From contig NZ_CP106753.1 in assembly GCF_025642115.1 (NCBI RefSeq), positions 2,503,501 to 2,567,500 on the forward strand: DNA of 64,000 nucleotides. The letters are read 5' to 3'. Position 1 is the stretch's first letter. Each line of letters starts with the position of its first letter. The notes under the pieces were generated by a model, which made no database searches, was not told where the DNA came from, and saw nothing but the letters and a program-made list of their open reading frames with translations. This document shows positions 56,210 to 64,000 of the stretch, one piece after another. The translations under genes were made by a program, and so were the position numbers. The stretch comes from Chitiniphilus purpureus. GTDB lineage: Bacteria; Pseudomonadota; Gammaproteobacteria; Burkholderiales; Chitinibacteraceae.

Positions 56210-57196
56210 TCATACCATCAGATCGATATGCTGGATCGCACCGCCGTCGCCATGTTCGCCCAGCCAGACGCCGGAGGCGCGGACCTGACCCAGAGCACGG
56301 TTGTCGCCATCGGTCAGCATGAAGTCGGCACGCGCGCTGCCAAGGTAGATCGCCCCGATGCCCAGTTCGGCCAGACTCAGCATCCGGTCGTTGCCGGCGT
56401 CGTCCTTGAGCCAGACACTCAGCTTGCCCCAGACTGCATCGCCCTCGTCGATCCAGCCATTGCCGTCCACGTCGTGCTGTGCGAGATCGGCGAATCCATT
56501 GCCCGAGCGTGGGCCGAACAACTCGTTGCCGTCGTCCACCCGGCCGTTGCCGTCCTTGTCCAGCGCAAGAAAGCCGCTGCCTTGCCGCAGCCGGGAGAGC
56601 TGTTCGGTGCGTCCGTCCGCGTCCAGGTCGAAGGTGAAGGTCTGTGCGGACAACTGATCCGCACTGCCGTCCAGATTGATCACCAGCGGATCGCGCGCCT
56701 GCCGCACCGGGGCGCCGGACTGGAGGGTGATGCTGCGCTCGCTGCGGTAGCTGCGGGTCAGTGCCAGTTCCGCGCTGAAGGCGATTTCGCGGCCATCGGC
56801 GGTCTGGACGATGCCGTCGGCGGTGAAGCGGGCCGATTCGAATTCCGTGATCGTCTCGGTGGCACTGAGTGTGATTGCCGGGGGAGGGCGCGCGCCTGCG
56901 CCAGACAGGGCCTGCTGCGCGGCGGCACCGTCGAATTCGCTGACGCGCACAGGCTTGCCGGTGAAGGCTTCGAGCAGGCGGCGCAACAACGCGATGCGCC
57001 AATCACGCGGATGTCCAAGCGCTTCGGGGGTGCTTGGGCCCTGGGCTGGCGTTGGGGCAGACAGGGTGACTTTTTCCTGGGCGGGTCCGCTGTCCGGCTG
57101 CGCTGTTTCGCGGCTACTGACCGAGAGGCTGGTGCTGTGCTGATTGAAGGCGACGCGTTCGGCGGCGACATTGACGCTGGAGTCGATGATGCGCAT
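56210..57196 (-). CDS. EF-hand-like calcium-binding protein, VCBS-type, function unknown
   Basis: The 328-residue product has no signal peptide. Its first 110 residues are low-complexity and unlike anything I know; a central beta-rich part (TETITEFESARFTADGI ... NLDGSADQL) leads to three calcium-loop-like motifs: DLDADGRTEQL (about 189), LDKDGNGRVDDGNELF (about 210) and DVDGNGWIDEGD (about 239). The last two sit in the segment GFADLAQHDVDGNGW, a pattern shared by proteins annotated as VCBS-repeat or calcium-binding in Pseudomonas and Vibrio. Such proteins may be exported or bind calcium; the job is unknown. It lies 84 bp beyond the radC stop, same strand. Confidence 0.75.
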   Translation of the reverse strand: MRIIDSSVNVAAERVAFNQHSTSLSVSSRETAQPDSGPAQEKVTLSAPTPAQGPSTPEALGHPRDWRIALLRRLLEAFTGKPVRVSEFDGAAAQQALSGAGARPPPAITLSATETITEFESARFTADGIVQTADGREIAFSAELALTRSYRSERSITLQSGAPVRQARDPLVINLDGSADQLSAQTFTFDLDADGRTEQLSRLRQGSGFLALDKDGNGRVDDGNELFGPRSGNGFADLAQHDVDGNGWIDEGDAVWGKLSVWLKDDAGNDRMLSLAELGIGAIYLGSARADFMLTDGDNRALGQVRASGVWLGEHGDGGAIQHIDLMV

Positions 57197-57280
57197 GGCG
57201 GCGATCCTGGCGAAGATGTCATCTTCATCGGCCGCCGCCGCCGTTTCTTGAGGCGGGTTCCGCCATGTTGCGCAAATGCC

Positions 57281-57955
57281 CTAGCAATAACCCTGCTCGG
57301 CAAAGGAGACCACCTTGTGCCCGGCGACCAGGAAATGATCGAGCAGCCGGATGTCCAGCAGCGCCAGGGCGCTGCGCAGCGCGATGGTGAGTTCGATATC
57401 GGCCTGCGACGGCACGGCGCGCCCGGAAGGATGGTTGTGCGCCACGATCACCGACGAGGCGTTGAGCATCAGTGCGCGCCGCGCCAGTTCGCGAGGATAG
57501 ACCCGGGTTTCCGAGATGCTGCCCTGGGCCAACTGCTCGGAGGCGATCACCCGGTTGCCGGTATCCAGGAAGATCGCGACAAACACCTCGACGGGCCGGC
57601 CGCGCAGCCACAGCGACAGATAGTTCCGTACCTCGTCCGGCGAGCTGAGCGCGTCGCCTTCCTTGAGCTGTTCCCCCAAGGCGCGCCGCGACATCTCCAG
57701 CACTGCCTGCAACTGCGCGAATTTGGCGCTGCCCATGCCCGGCACTGCGGCAAACTCCGCCTGCGGCGCGGCAAAGAGCGCATTGAGCGAGCCAAAGCGC
57801 GTCAGCAGCGCCCGCGCAAGGTCGACCGCGGTGGCGCCCGAACAGCCCACCCGCAGGAAGATCGCGAGCAGCTCGGCGTCGGACAGGGCGATGGCGCCAT
57901 GCTGCAGCAGCTTTTCGCGCGGGCGTTCGGCCAGGGGCCAGTCGGTGATCGGCAT
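57281..57955 (-). CDS. radC: RadC family JAMM-domain protein
   Basis: The 224-residue protein has an N-terminal helix-hairpin-helix part ([20 protein letters not shown], with [12 protein letters not shown] and PGMG) and a C-terminal RadC/JAMM metalloprotease-like domain with the zinc motif HNHPSG ... D (around residue 173). RadC was once linked to DNA repair but its role is unresolved. I start at MPITDWPL, as in relatives; an ATG 15 codons upstream (58000) is not. Divergent from coaBC, a classic arrangement. Confidence 0.92.
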   Translation of the reverse strand: MPITDWPLAERPREKLLQHGAIALSDAELLAIFLRVGCSGATAVDLARALLTRFGSLNALFAAPQAEFAAVPGMGSAKFAQLQAVLEMSRRALGEQLKEGDALSSPDEVRNYLSLWLRGRPVEVFVAIFLDTGNRVIASEQLAQGSISETRVYPRELARRALMLNASSVIVAHNHPSGRAVPSQADIELTIALRSALALLDIRLLDHFLVAGHKVVSFAEQGYC

Positions 57956-58009
57956 GGTTTGGTTTACACTTTGCACAATGATTGCAATCGGTATAAGCAA
58001 AGGTCAGCG

Positions 58010-59215
58010 ATGAAGCAAAAACGCATCGTGCTTGGGGTGACTGGCGGCATTGCCGCTTACAAGGCGGCGGAACTGACGCGCCTGATGGTCAAGGCGGGAT
58101 GGGACGTGCACGTGGTATTGAGTGCAGCGGGCGCCCAGTTCGTGACTGCGACAACCTTTCAGGCCTTGTCCGGCAACCCGGTCTTCACCGACCAGTGGGA
58201 TGCGCGTCCGGCCAACAGCATGGCGCATATCAACCTCACCCGCGGCGCTGACGCGGTATTGGTGGCACCCGCCACAGCCGACGTGCTGGCCAAGCTCGCC
58301 CACGGGCTGTGCGACGATCTGCTGACCACGCTGATCGCCGCCCGCGATTGCCCGCTGCTGCTGGCACCGGCGATGAACCGGCAGATGTGGGAGAACCCGC
58401 CCAACCGGCGCAATGTGGCTCAACTGCGTGCGGACGGGGTGGCGGTGCTTGGACCGGCCGCGGGCGAGCAGGCGTGTGGTGAGGTGGGCGAGGGCCGGAT
58501 GCTGGAGCCGGCACAGATCATGGAGCGGCTGGAGGCATTCTTCCAGCCCAAGCTGCTGGCGGGACGGCGGGTCCTGCTGACGGCGGGGCCGACGTTCGAG
58601 CGCATCGATGCGGTGCGCGGGATCACCAATTCCAGCTCGGGCAAGATGGGCTTCGCCGTGGCGCGCGCGGCCTGGGAGGCTGGCGCCGATGTGACACTGA
58701 TCGCCGGCGAGACGGCCCAGCCCACGCCCCCCGACTGCCGCCGCATCGACGTACGTTCTGCACAGGACATGCTGGCCGCGGTCGAGCGCGAACTGGACGG
58801 CACCGACATCTTCATTGCAGTGGCCGCGGTGGCGGATTACTACGTGCTCAACCAGAGCGAGCACAAGATCAAGAAGGATGCGCACATCCTGACACTGGAA
58901 CTGGCGCCCAACCCCGATATCCTGGCCAGCGTGGCGTGTCGCGACAACCCGCCGTTCTGCGTGGGATTCGCCGCCGAATCGGAAAACCTGCTCGAATACG
59001 CCGATGCCAAGCGCCGGCGCAAGCAGCTGCCGCTGTTGGTGGCCAACCTGGTGCAGCAGGCGATGGGGGCTGACGACAACGAGGTGATCCTGCTGGACGA
59101 CGCAGGTGAGCACCGGCTGCCGCGCGGACCCAAGCTTGCCGTTGCCCGGCAATTGGTGGCGCACCTGGCCGGGTTGTACGCGCAGTGCGGTCCTGCATCC
59201 GGTCGGGCCGGCTGA
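58010..59215 (+). CDS. coaBC: Bifunctional phosphopantothenoylcysteine decarboxylase/synthetase CoaBC (Dfp)
   Basis: CoaBC makes 4'-phosphopantetheine in coenzyme A synthesis: the CoaB half joins phosphopantothenate to cysteine with CTP, the CoaC half decarboxylates the product with FMN. The 401-residue protein starts [22 protein letters not shown] (CoaC flavoprotein fold, with the catalytic histidine of [12 protein letters not shown] and the cysteine in [12 protein letters not shown]) and continues with the CoaB domain ([27 protein letters not shown], quoted as landmark in part). The open frame extends far upstream but that is not coding; the start at 58010 is the family start. Followed by dut after about 75 bp. 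Confidence 0.95.
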   Translation: MKQKRIVLGVTGGIAAYKAAELTRLMVKAGWDVHVVLSAAGAQFVTATTFQALSGNPVFTDQWDARPANSMAHINLTRGADAVLVAPATADVLAKLAHGLCDDLLTTLIAARDCPLLLAPAMNRQMWENPPNRRNVAQLRADGVAVLGPAAGEQACGEVGEGRMLEPAQIMERLEAFFQPKLLAGRRVLLTAGPTFERIDAVRGITNSSSGKMGFAVARAAWEAGADVTLIAGETAQPTPPDCRRIDVRSAQDMLAAVERELDGTDIFIAVAAVADYYVLNQSEHKIKKDAHILTLELAPNPDILASVACRDNPPFCVGFAAESENLLEYADAKRRRKQLPLLVANLVQQAMGADDNEVILLDDAGEHRLPRGPKLAVARQLVAHLAGLYAQCGPASGRAG

Positions 59216-59289
59216 ACCCGGCACCGGCCAAGTACCAAGGCATTCGCTACAATCGCGCCATCTTCGTCTACCTGCGGACCGTTCCTGCC

Positions 59290-59739
59290 ATGGCTACCCT
59301 GGACATCAAGATCCTCGATGCGCGCCTGCGCACCAACCTGCCGGCCTATGCCACTTCCGGTTCGGCCGGCCTTGACCTGCGTGCGTGCATCGACGCGCCG
59401 CTGGAACTGGCGCCTGGCGCCACCACACTCGTGCCCAGCGGCATGGCCATCCACCTGGCCGACCCGGGATTGGCGGCCATGATCCTGCCCCGCTCGGGCC
59501 TTGGGCATAAGCACGGCATCGTGCTGGGCAATCTGGTCGGATTGATCGACTCGGACTACCAGGGACAGGTGTTCGTCTCGGTATGGAACCGGGGTCACGG
59601 CAGCTTCACCATCCAGCCGCTCGAACGCATCGCGCAGCTCGTCGTGGTGCCCGTGGTGCAGGTGGCGCTCAATATCGTCGACGACTTCACCGGAAGCGAG
59701 CGTGGTGCCGGTGGCTTTGGCAGCACCGGCAAGCACTGA
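59290..59739 (+). CDS. dut: Deoxyuridine 5'-triphosphate nucleotidohydrolase (dUTPase)
   Basis: Dut hydrolyses dUTP to dUMP, keeping uracil out of DNA and feeding dTMP synthesis. The 149-residue trimeric enzyme has all five motifs: [37 protein letters not shown] and [11 protein letters not shown] at the C-terminus. The start [10 protein letters not shown] at 59290 is chosen from family length; the longer upstream frame overlaps coaBC. Same strand as coaBC, a common pairing. Confidence 0.95.
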   Translation: MATLDIKILDARLRTNLPAYATSGSAGLDLRACIDAPLELAPGATTLVPSGMAIHLADPGLAAMILPRSGLGHKHGIVLGNLVGLIDSDYQGQVFVSVWNRGHGSFTIQPLERIAQLVVVPVVQVALNIVDDFTGSERGAGGFGSTGKH

Positions 59740-59769
59740 CCTCAACGATTCCTGCTGCAGGGAGCCTTC

Positions 59770-60099
59770 ATGGCCAAGCATTACAAGATCGCACCGCATG
59801 AAATCCGGCTTCTCGTCTCAGGCAAGGGCCTGTGCGTGGCAACCGACCTGATCACCGTGGAGGGGCAGCCGGTCGGCTACATGGTGCGCGAAGCCCCCGA
59901 GGACGAGAACGACAGCGGCTGGCGCTTTTTCGCCGGCAGCGAGGATGACCGTTACATCGACAACCCACGCAATTTCAGCCTGCTCGACGTGAACGTGATC
60001 GCCAACTACGACGAGGCCATCATCCCATTGCTGGACGCGCCGGTCGGCAGCGAATTCGACCGGGGCGACGACGGCGTTTTCTATGGCGCCGACCAATAG
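59770..60099 (+). CDS. DUF2185 (immunity-protein-33-like) protein
   Basis: The 109-residue protein matches DUF2185/Imm33-like proteins: SGKGLCVATDLITVEG near residue 18, GYMVREAPEDENDSGWRFFAGSED in the middle, and NPRNFSLLDVNVIANYD then IIPLLDAPVGSEFDR toward the end. The family appears both as immunity partners of contact toxins and as stand-alone genes; nothing here looks like a toxin, so this is probably a stand-alone copy. A CAGGGAGCC ribosome site precedes the start, 30 bp after dut. Confidence 0.8.
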   Translation: MAKHYKIAPHEIRLLVSGKGLCVATDLITVEGQPVGYMVREAPEDENDSGWRFFAGSEDDRYIDNPRNFSLLDVNVIANYDEAIIPLLDAPVGSEFDRGDDGVFYGADQ

Positions 60100-60250
60100 C
60101 GCCCGCTGTAGCGGAAATGGTCCGGAACGGACCTGGCAACCGCGGTCGACGGCCAGGGCTCTGGTCCGCCAGGGGGCGGCGCCTGGTGTTGCGGTCAAGC
60201 GCGCCTGATGCGCGGCGCCGCGATGGCGGAAGCAGGGTGACCGCGCGGCA

Positions 60251-61369
60251 TCAGCGCGTGCCGTCTTTCGCCGTGGCGAACGGGTAGTCGGTGTAACCGG
60301 CGGCGCCTCCGCCGAAGAAGCGGTCGGTGTCGGGCTGGTTCAGCGGTAAAGCCTGGCGCAGACGCTCGGGCAGATCGGGGTTGGCGACAAAGGGACGGCC
60401 AAAGCCGATCAGGTCGGCCCAGCCGTTGTGCAATGCGGCTTCGGCGCGTTCGGCCGTGTATTTGCCGGCGTAGATCAGCGTGCCGCCGTAGATCAACCGC
60501 AGTGCCTCCTTGAATGCTGCCGGCATTTCCGGCGCGTCCTCCCAGTCCGCTTCGGCAATGTGCAGATAGGCGACACCGATGCCGTCCAGCAGCCTGGCCG
60601 CGCCCAGGTAGGTGGCTTGCGGGGTGTCGTCCACCGCGCCCTGCAGCGTGGTCAGCGGCGCCAGCCGTACGCCCACGCGTCCTTGCCCGACCACCGCGGT
60701 CACGGCTTCGGTCACTTCGCGCAGGAAGCGCAACCGGTTGGGCAACGGACCGCCATAGCCGTCGGTGCGCGTATTGGCCCGGGAGTCGATGAACTGGTTG
60801 ATCAGATAGCCATTGGCGCCGTGCAGTTCGACCCCGTCGAAGCCGGCGTCCAATGCATGCTGTGCCGCGGTGGCGAAGTCCCTTACCACCTGGGCGATCC
60901 CGGCCTCGGAGAGCGCCTGTGGGGCCGAGTGCTGCACCATGTCGCCAACGCCCGCCTGCGGTCCCTGACCGGTTGGGTCGATGAAGACCTTGACCCCTTC
61001 GGCGACCAATGGCGACGACGACACCGGCGCGCTGCCGTCCGGCTGCAGCGACACGTGAGAGATCCGGCCCACGTGCCATAACTGCGCGAAGATGCGCCCG
61101 CCGGCCGCGTGCACGGCCTCGGTGACACGGCGCCAGCCAGCCACCTGCCCGGCGCTGTGGATGCCCGGTGTCCAGGCATAGCCCTGGCCTTGCTGGCTGA
61201 TCTGAGTGCCTTCGGTGATAATCAGCCCCGCCGAGGCGCGTTGCGCGTAGTACTCGGCCATCAGCGCGGTGGGCACATTGCCGGCGCCGGCGCGCGAGCG
61301 GGTCATCGGCGGCATGACAATGCGGTTGGGCAGTGTCAGCCCGCTCAGGCGATACGGTGTGAACAACAT
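60251..61369 (-). CDS. nemA: Old Yellow Enzyme family alkene reductase (NemA-like)
   Basis: The 372-residue FMN enzyme reduces activated C=C bonds (enones, N-ethylmaleimide, nitro compounds) with NAD(P)H. It begins MLFTPYRLSGLTLPNRIVMPPMTRSRA (short MLFTPYRLSG quoted) and has the substrate-anchoring pair His/Asn in ELHGANGYLINQFID, with the barrel end IGFGRPFVANPDL. The symbol is based on family likeness only. Downstream partner of the SGNH hydrolase: it starts three bases after that gene's stop, so they form an operon divergent from a LysR regulator. Confidence 0.92.
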   Translation of the reverse strand: MLFTPYRLSGLTLPNRIVMPPMTRSRAGAGNVPTALMAEYYAQRASAGLIITEGTQISQQGQGYAWTPGIHSAGQVAGWRRVTEAVHAAGGRIFAQLWHVGRISHVSLQPDGSAPVSSSPLVAEGVKVFIDPTGQGPQAGVGDMVQHSAPQALSEAGIAQVVRDFATAAQHALDAGFDGVELHGANGYLINQFIDSRANTRTDGYGGPLPNRLRFLREVTEAVTAVVGQGRVGVRLAPLTTLQGAVDDTPQATYLGAARLLDGIGVAYLHIAEADWEDAPEMPAAFKEALRLIYGGTLIYAGKYTAERAEAALHNGWADLIGFGRPFVANPDLPERLRQALPLNQPDTDRFFGGGAAGYTDYPFATAKDGTR

Positions 61370-61372
61370 GGC

Positions 61373-62713
61373 TCAGGGCTCCTGGGAAGAAGTGGGGTCA
61401 GACGCTGCGCCAAGGCCGGGCAGCAGGGCGTCCGGCTCGACCGCATCGGCCATCGCCCGGTTGCCTTCATCGCCCGGGTGCAGCCGGTCTCCCGAATCGA
61501 AGCGCGCTGCAATGCGTGCCGGGTGCTGCGGATCGCGCAGCGCCGCATCGAAATCGATCACGGCATCGAATGCGCCGCTGTGGCGTATCCAGTCGTTTAC
61601 GTGATGGCGCAGCGCATCCTTGTCCGGATGGTAGTAGTCGGCCAGCGGTGTGCCGGGCAGCGCACCCTCGAACGGCAGCAGCGTGGCGCCCGCCACCCGC
61701 AGGCCACGGCTGCGCGCCTGCTCGATCAGTTGGCGGTAGCCTGCCGTCATTGTTGCCAGCGTCGGGCGCTGCGCGCCCCGCGCAAAGGCGGTGCCGGGCC
61801 AGGCGATATCGTTGATACCCAGCAGCACGATGACGCTTTTGACGCCCGGCTGCGCCAGCACATCGCGTTCCAGCCGCGCCAACGCATTGACGCCCATGCC
61901 GTCGGACAGCAGCCGTGCGCCGGAGATGCCGGCGTTGACCACGGCCACCCCCTTGGGCGCCAGGCGCGCCGCCAGCAAGTCCGGCCAGCGGCGATCCTGA
62001 TCCAGGCTGGCGGTGGCGCCGTCAGTGATGGAGTCGCCCAGGACCGCGACGGCATGTGCAGCCGACATGGTCTCGACCTGGATTCCTGTCAGCAGCAGGC
62101 GTGCCGTGGTGCGCTGCCAGGTGTGGTCCGGCAGGCGCAGCGTGCTGGCTCCGGTCTGGTCACCCGCGACGATCCAGCCTGTCTGCCGGCCATCCCAGTG
62201 AAAGGTCGTCACCGGCGTGGTGTGCGGCAGATGGAGGCTGACGACCACCCGGCTCAGTGCCGCCACCGGCAAGGCCACCGGATCGCTGATCAGCGACGCG
62301 CCGGGGGCGATCGTGGCCGTTTCCCGGCCGCCGAAGGTCACGGTGCGCATGCTGTCGCCGGCTACGGCGCCGTCTTCACTGTCGGCGCGAGGGCGTGCAA
62401 CCGTGGCCTTGCCCAGGAAAAGGGGCTGCTGTCCATAGACGTTGGACAGCACGATACGCAGCCGCGGGCCACCCAGGCTGATACGGGCGACCTGACGCAC
62501 TGTCTGATCATGCAGCGTGGCGGGGACATTGGTGGGAAAGAGAAACCCCGGTCCCCAGACCGGCTGGGGGCTGGCCTGCCAGCTTGAAACCCATGCCGTC
62601 GGGGATGCCTCTGCCTCGACCGGTGGTGCGGCGGACAGGGGGCCGGCCAGCAGCGCCGCCGTGAACCCTGCAACGGCCGCGGCAAGGGAAAGCAATCTGT
62701 TCAGCTTTTTCAT
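61373..62713 (-). CDS. Secreted SGNH/GDSL-family hydrolase
   Basis: The 446-residue protein has a signal peptide (MKKLNRLLSLAAAVAGF ..., cleavage near residue 28, ahead of AAPPVEAEA), a beta-rich N-terminal region with VYGQQPLFLGKATVARP, and a GDSL/SGNH esterase domain: block I VLGDSITDG, block II NAGISGARLL, block III LLGINDIAWPG and block V GDRLHPGDEGN with the catalytic Asp/His. It should deacylate a lipid, sugar ester or xenobiotic outside the cytosol. I start at 62713; an ATG seven codons upstream (62734) is possible, and neither has a clear ribosome site. First gene of the operon with the alkene reductase. Confidence 0.9.
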   Translation of the reverse strand: MKKLNRLLSLAAAVAGFTAALLAGPLSAAPPVEAEASPTAWVSSWQASPQPVWGPGFLFPTNVPATLHDQTVRQVARISLGGPRLRIVLSNVYGQQPLFLGKATVARPRADSEDGAVAGDSMRTVTFGGRETATIAPGASLISDPVALPVAALSRVVVSLHLPHTTPVTTFHWDGRQTGWIVAGDQTGASTLRLPDHTWQRTTARLLLTGIQVETMSAAHAVAVLGDSITDGATASLDQDRRWPDLLAARLAPKGVAVVNAGISGARLLSDGMGVNALARLERDVLAQPGVKSVIVLLGINDIAWPGTAFARGAQRPTLATMTAGYRQLIEQARSRGLRVAGATLLPFEGALPGTPLADYYHPDKDALRHHVNDWIRHSGAFDAVIDFDAALRDPQHPARIAARFDSGDRLHPGDEGNRAMADAVEPDALLPGLGAASDPTSSQEP

Positions 62714-62793
62714 GATGTGGGTTTCAAGGTTCATCTGAAGACCCATCATGGATTTGACGACAGGTTTTGAATATATTGGCCAGAGGCATATCA

Positions 62794-62814
62794 TTTGTGA
62801 ATCAAATTCACAAA
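62794..62814. promoter_or_regulatory. Palindromic LysR-type operator between the SGNH operon and lysR gene
   Basis: TTTGTGAAT (62794-62802), the spacer CAA and ATTCACAAA (62806-62814) form a perfect nine-base dyad. It lies 10 bp before the LysR start and 80 bp before the SGNH start, in an AT-rich patch. Location and symmetry fit the binding site of an autoregulating LysR protein. Confidence 0.65.
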
Positions 62815-62824
62815 AGGCATCGGC

Positions 62825-63727
62825 ATGGCCAGACTGGAGGTCAACCGCTCCGGCGAATTGGAAGTATTCGTGCGGGTGGTCGAGCTGGGCGGTTTTTCCG
62901 CCGCCGCCCGTGCATGTGGCATGACACCCTCCGCAGTGAGCAAGCTGGTCGGGCGGCTGGAACAGCGTCTGCGAACGAGGTTGTTGAACAGATCCACCCG
63001 ACAGTTGCAGCTGACGCCGGAAGGCTGCGCATTTTATGAGCGTGGCATGCGCATCCTGGCCGATCTGGAAGAGGCCGAGCGCTGCGCCGGCGCGTGTACC
63101 ACGCCGCGAGGCCGGGTGCGGATCAATGCCAACGTGCCCTTCGGGCACCATTTCCTGCTACCGCTGGTTCCCGAGTTCCTGGCGCGCCATCCCGATGTGA
63201 CGCTGGACATCGTGCTGACCGATGAAGTCGTCGACATCCTGGAGCAGCGCACTGACGTCGCGATACGCGCCGGCCCGATGAAAAGCTCGAACCTGATGGC
63301 GCGCAAGCTGGGCGCCACGCGCATGGTGATCGTGGCTGCGCCAGGCTACCTGGCGCGTCATGGCACACCGACCACGCCGCAGGAACTGCTGGCGCATAAC
63401 CGCCTTGGCGCGAACTACGTGCGTGCCCGATCCGGTTGGCCGCTGCGGCACGATGGCCAGGACAGCACGGTCGCTGTGACCGGCAACGCGCAGGCGAGCG
63501 ATGGTGAGGCACTGCGATATCTGGCGCTGGCTGGGCTGGGCCTCGTGCGCATCGCGGCCTTCCAGGTACGCGACGACATCACCGCCGGCCGGCTGCAGCC
63601 GGTGCTGGAGGACTGCAATCCGGGCGACCTGGAGGAAGTGCACGCGGTCTATGTCGGGCAGGGCGGCTTCATGCCGCTGCGTGTGCGGGCGCTGCTGGAT
63701 TTCCTGGTCGAGCGGGTCCGCATCTGA
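62825..63727 (+). CDS. LysR-family transcriptional regulator
   Basis: The 300-residue regulator has the LysR HTH (LGGFSAAARACGMTPSAVSKLV, residues 21-42) and an effector domain (VRINANVPFGHHFLLPLVPEFLARHPDV onward) of the group that usually controls oxidoreductase genes. It is divergent from the SGNH hydrolase/alkene reductase operon, with a perfect palindrome between, so control of that operon by an electrophile or related substrate is a reasonable inference. Start MARLEVNRSGELEVF, with no strong ribosome site (GGCATCGGC). Confidence 0.9.
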   Translation: MARLEVNRSGELEVFVRVVELGGFSAAARACGMTPSAVSKLVGRLEQRLRTRLLNRSTRQLQLTPEGCAFYERGMRILADLEEAERCAGACTTPRGRVRINANVPFGHHFLLPLVPEFLARHPDVTLDIVLTDEVVDILEQRTDVAIRAGPMKSSNLMARKLGATRMVIVAAPGYLARHGTPTTPQELLAHNRLGANYVRARSGWPLRHDGQDSTVAVTGNAQASDGEALRYLALAGLGLVRIAAFQVRDDITAGRLQPVLEDCNPGDLEEVHAVYVGQGGFMPLRVRALLDFLVERVRI

Positions 63728-64000
63728 ATAGGCTGTCCCCAGGGGCGACAGTGACCGGGCCACTGCGATACCGGGCGTGCTCTGCCTACACCGCCGCCGG
63801 GCAAGGCTGCTGCCCCGCCCAGCCGGCAACGTCGAGAACAGCACCGTGCGGCGAGCTTTTTCTACATCAGGCAAAGCCAGGCTGCCGCATGGCGCCGGAC
63901 TTTGCTGTGCTGGTTGTTCCGGCTTCAAGCACTGTGCCTGATACGCGACGCGCCCATGTGCGGCAGGTGCGTCCAATTTCTTCATCCCGGTTTTCCGGGA
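63728..64000. other. End of window, no gene seen
   Basis: The last 273 bp contain only a hairpin-forming CTGTCCCC-AG-GGGCGACAG with one bulge (63733-63751), five bases after the LysR stop, which may end that transcript. A minus-strand frame covers the region but is antisense to the LysR gene and looks non-coding. Confidence 0.5.

Noticed and set aside
56165..58009. A long in-frame N-terminal extension of CoaBC
   Set aside because: CoaBC proteins start at the [13 protein letters not shown] position; the extension is antisense to radC and the EF-hand gene.
59770..60099. Toxin-immunity module from the DUF2185/Imm33-like gene
   Set aside because: No toxin, Rhs, CDI or secretion gene is nearby; a stand-alone housekeeping copy is more likely.

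Overview
The window is GC-rich, gene-dense chromosomal DNA that reads like a free-living, motile betaproteobacterium. A Neisseriales/Chromobacteriaceae-type host is my best guess, inferred from gene order (smc-zipA-ligA, surE-pcm-nlpD-rpoS, leuC-entericidin-leuD, radC next to coaBC-dut) and from a NAD-dependent ligase that is much longer than the E. coli enzyme. I see no rRNA, tRNA, CRISPR array, insertion sequence, prophage or plasmid gene. Nearly all of the window is vertical-looking core genome, with long antisense open frames that are artefacts of high GC3.

Layout. 1-4.2 kb: 5' part of ribF, flgA, divergent rmuC, then a MerR-type regulator divergent from a DUF2938 membrane protein, ending in a 7-bp tandem repeat. 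4.3-9.6 kb: a Cache/HAMP/GGDEF diguanylate cyclase, a degenerate glycerophosphodiester phosphodiesterase, a patatin-Omp85 (type Vd) outer-membrane phospholipase and a PsiF-like protein. 9.7-13.5 kb: apbC/mrp, an NSS-family sodium symporter and an unrecognised membrane protein. 13.6-21 kb: smc-zipA-ligA (chromosome organisation, division, ligation). 21-26.3 kb: Spo0M-like protein, two small proteins, a DapA-family aldolase, an orphan Rieske oxygenase and a DMT exporter. 26.4-29.8 kb: surE-pcm-nlpD-rpoS, the stationary-phase cluster, with surE/pcm and nlpD/rpoS overlapping. 30.2-35.2 kb: astA-astD-astB-astE for arginine succinyl-transferase catabolism, lacking astC.

35.2-45.1 kb: NlpC/P60 peptidase, UbiB-like kinase, then a minus-strand group (thioesterase, TerB-like protein, chemoreceptor with a C-terminal sensor, DNA-deoxyinosine glycosylase, SDR), a UspA/radical-SAM overlapping pair, an HTH regulator divergent from a DUF455 ferritin-like protein, and an orphan barstar. 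45.5-51.4 kb: an MmyB-type regulator divergent from leuC, followed by an entericidin gene, leuD, nagB with its own terminator, leuB and a periplasmic binding protein. 51.5-56 kb: lysA divergent from an ArgP-like LysR gene, a D-2-hydroxyacid dehydrogenase and a branched-chain amino-acid binding lipoprotein. 56-60.1 kb: an EF-hand-bearing protein, radC, coaBC, dut and a DUF2185 protein. 60.2-63.7 kb: an SGNH hydrolase/Old Yellow Enzyme operon divergent from a LysR gene, with a clear palindrome between them.

I did not find a convincing wholly new multi-gene system. The most worthwhile leads are regulatory or architectural: a SoxR-geometry MerR promoter, a G-rich heptad repeat, a phosphodiesterase that has lost its catalytic residues, an unrecognised membrane protein behind an AT-rich inverted repeat, a UspA/radical-SAM translational overlap, and the interrupted leu locus with a terminator just before leuB.
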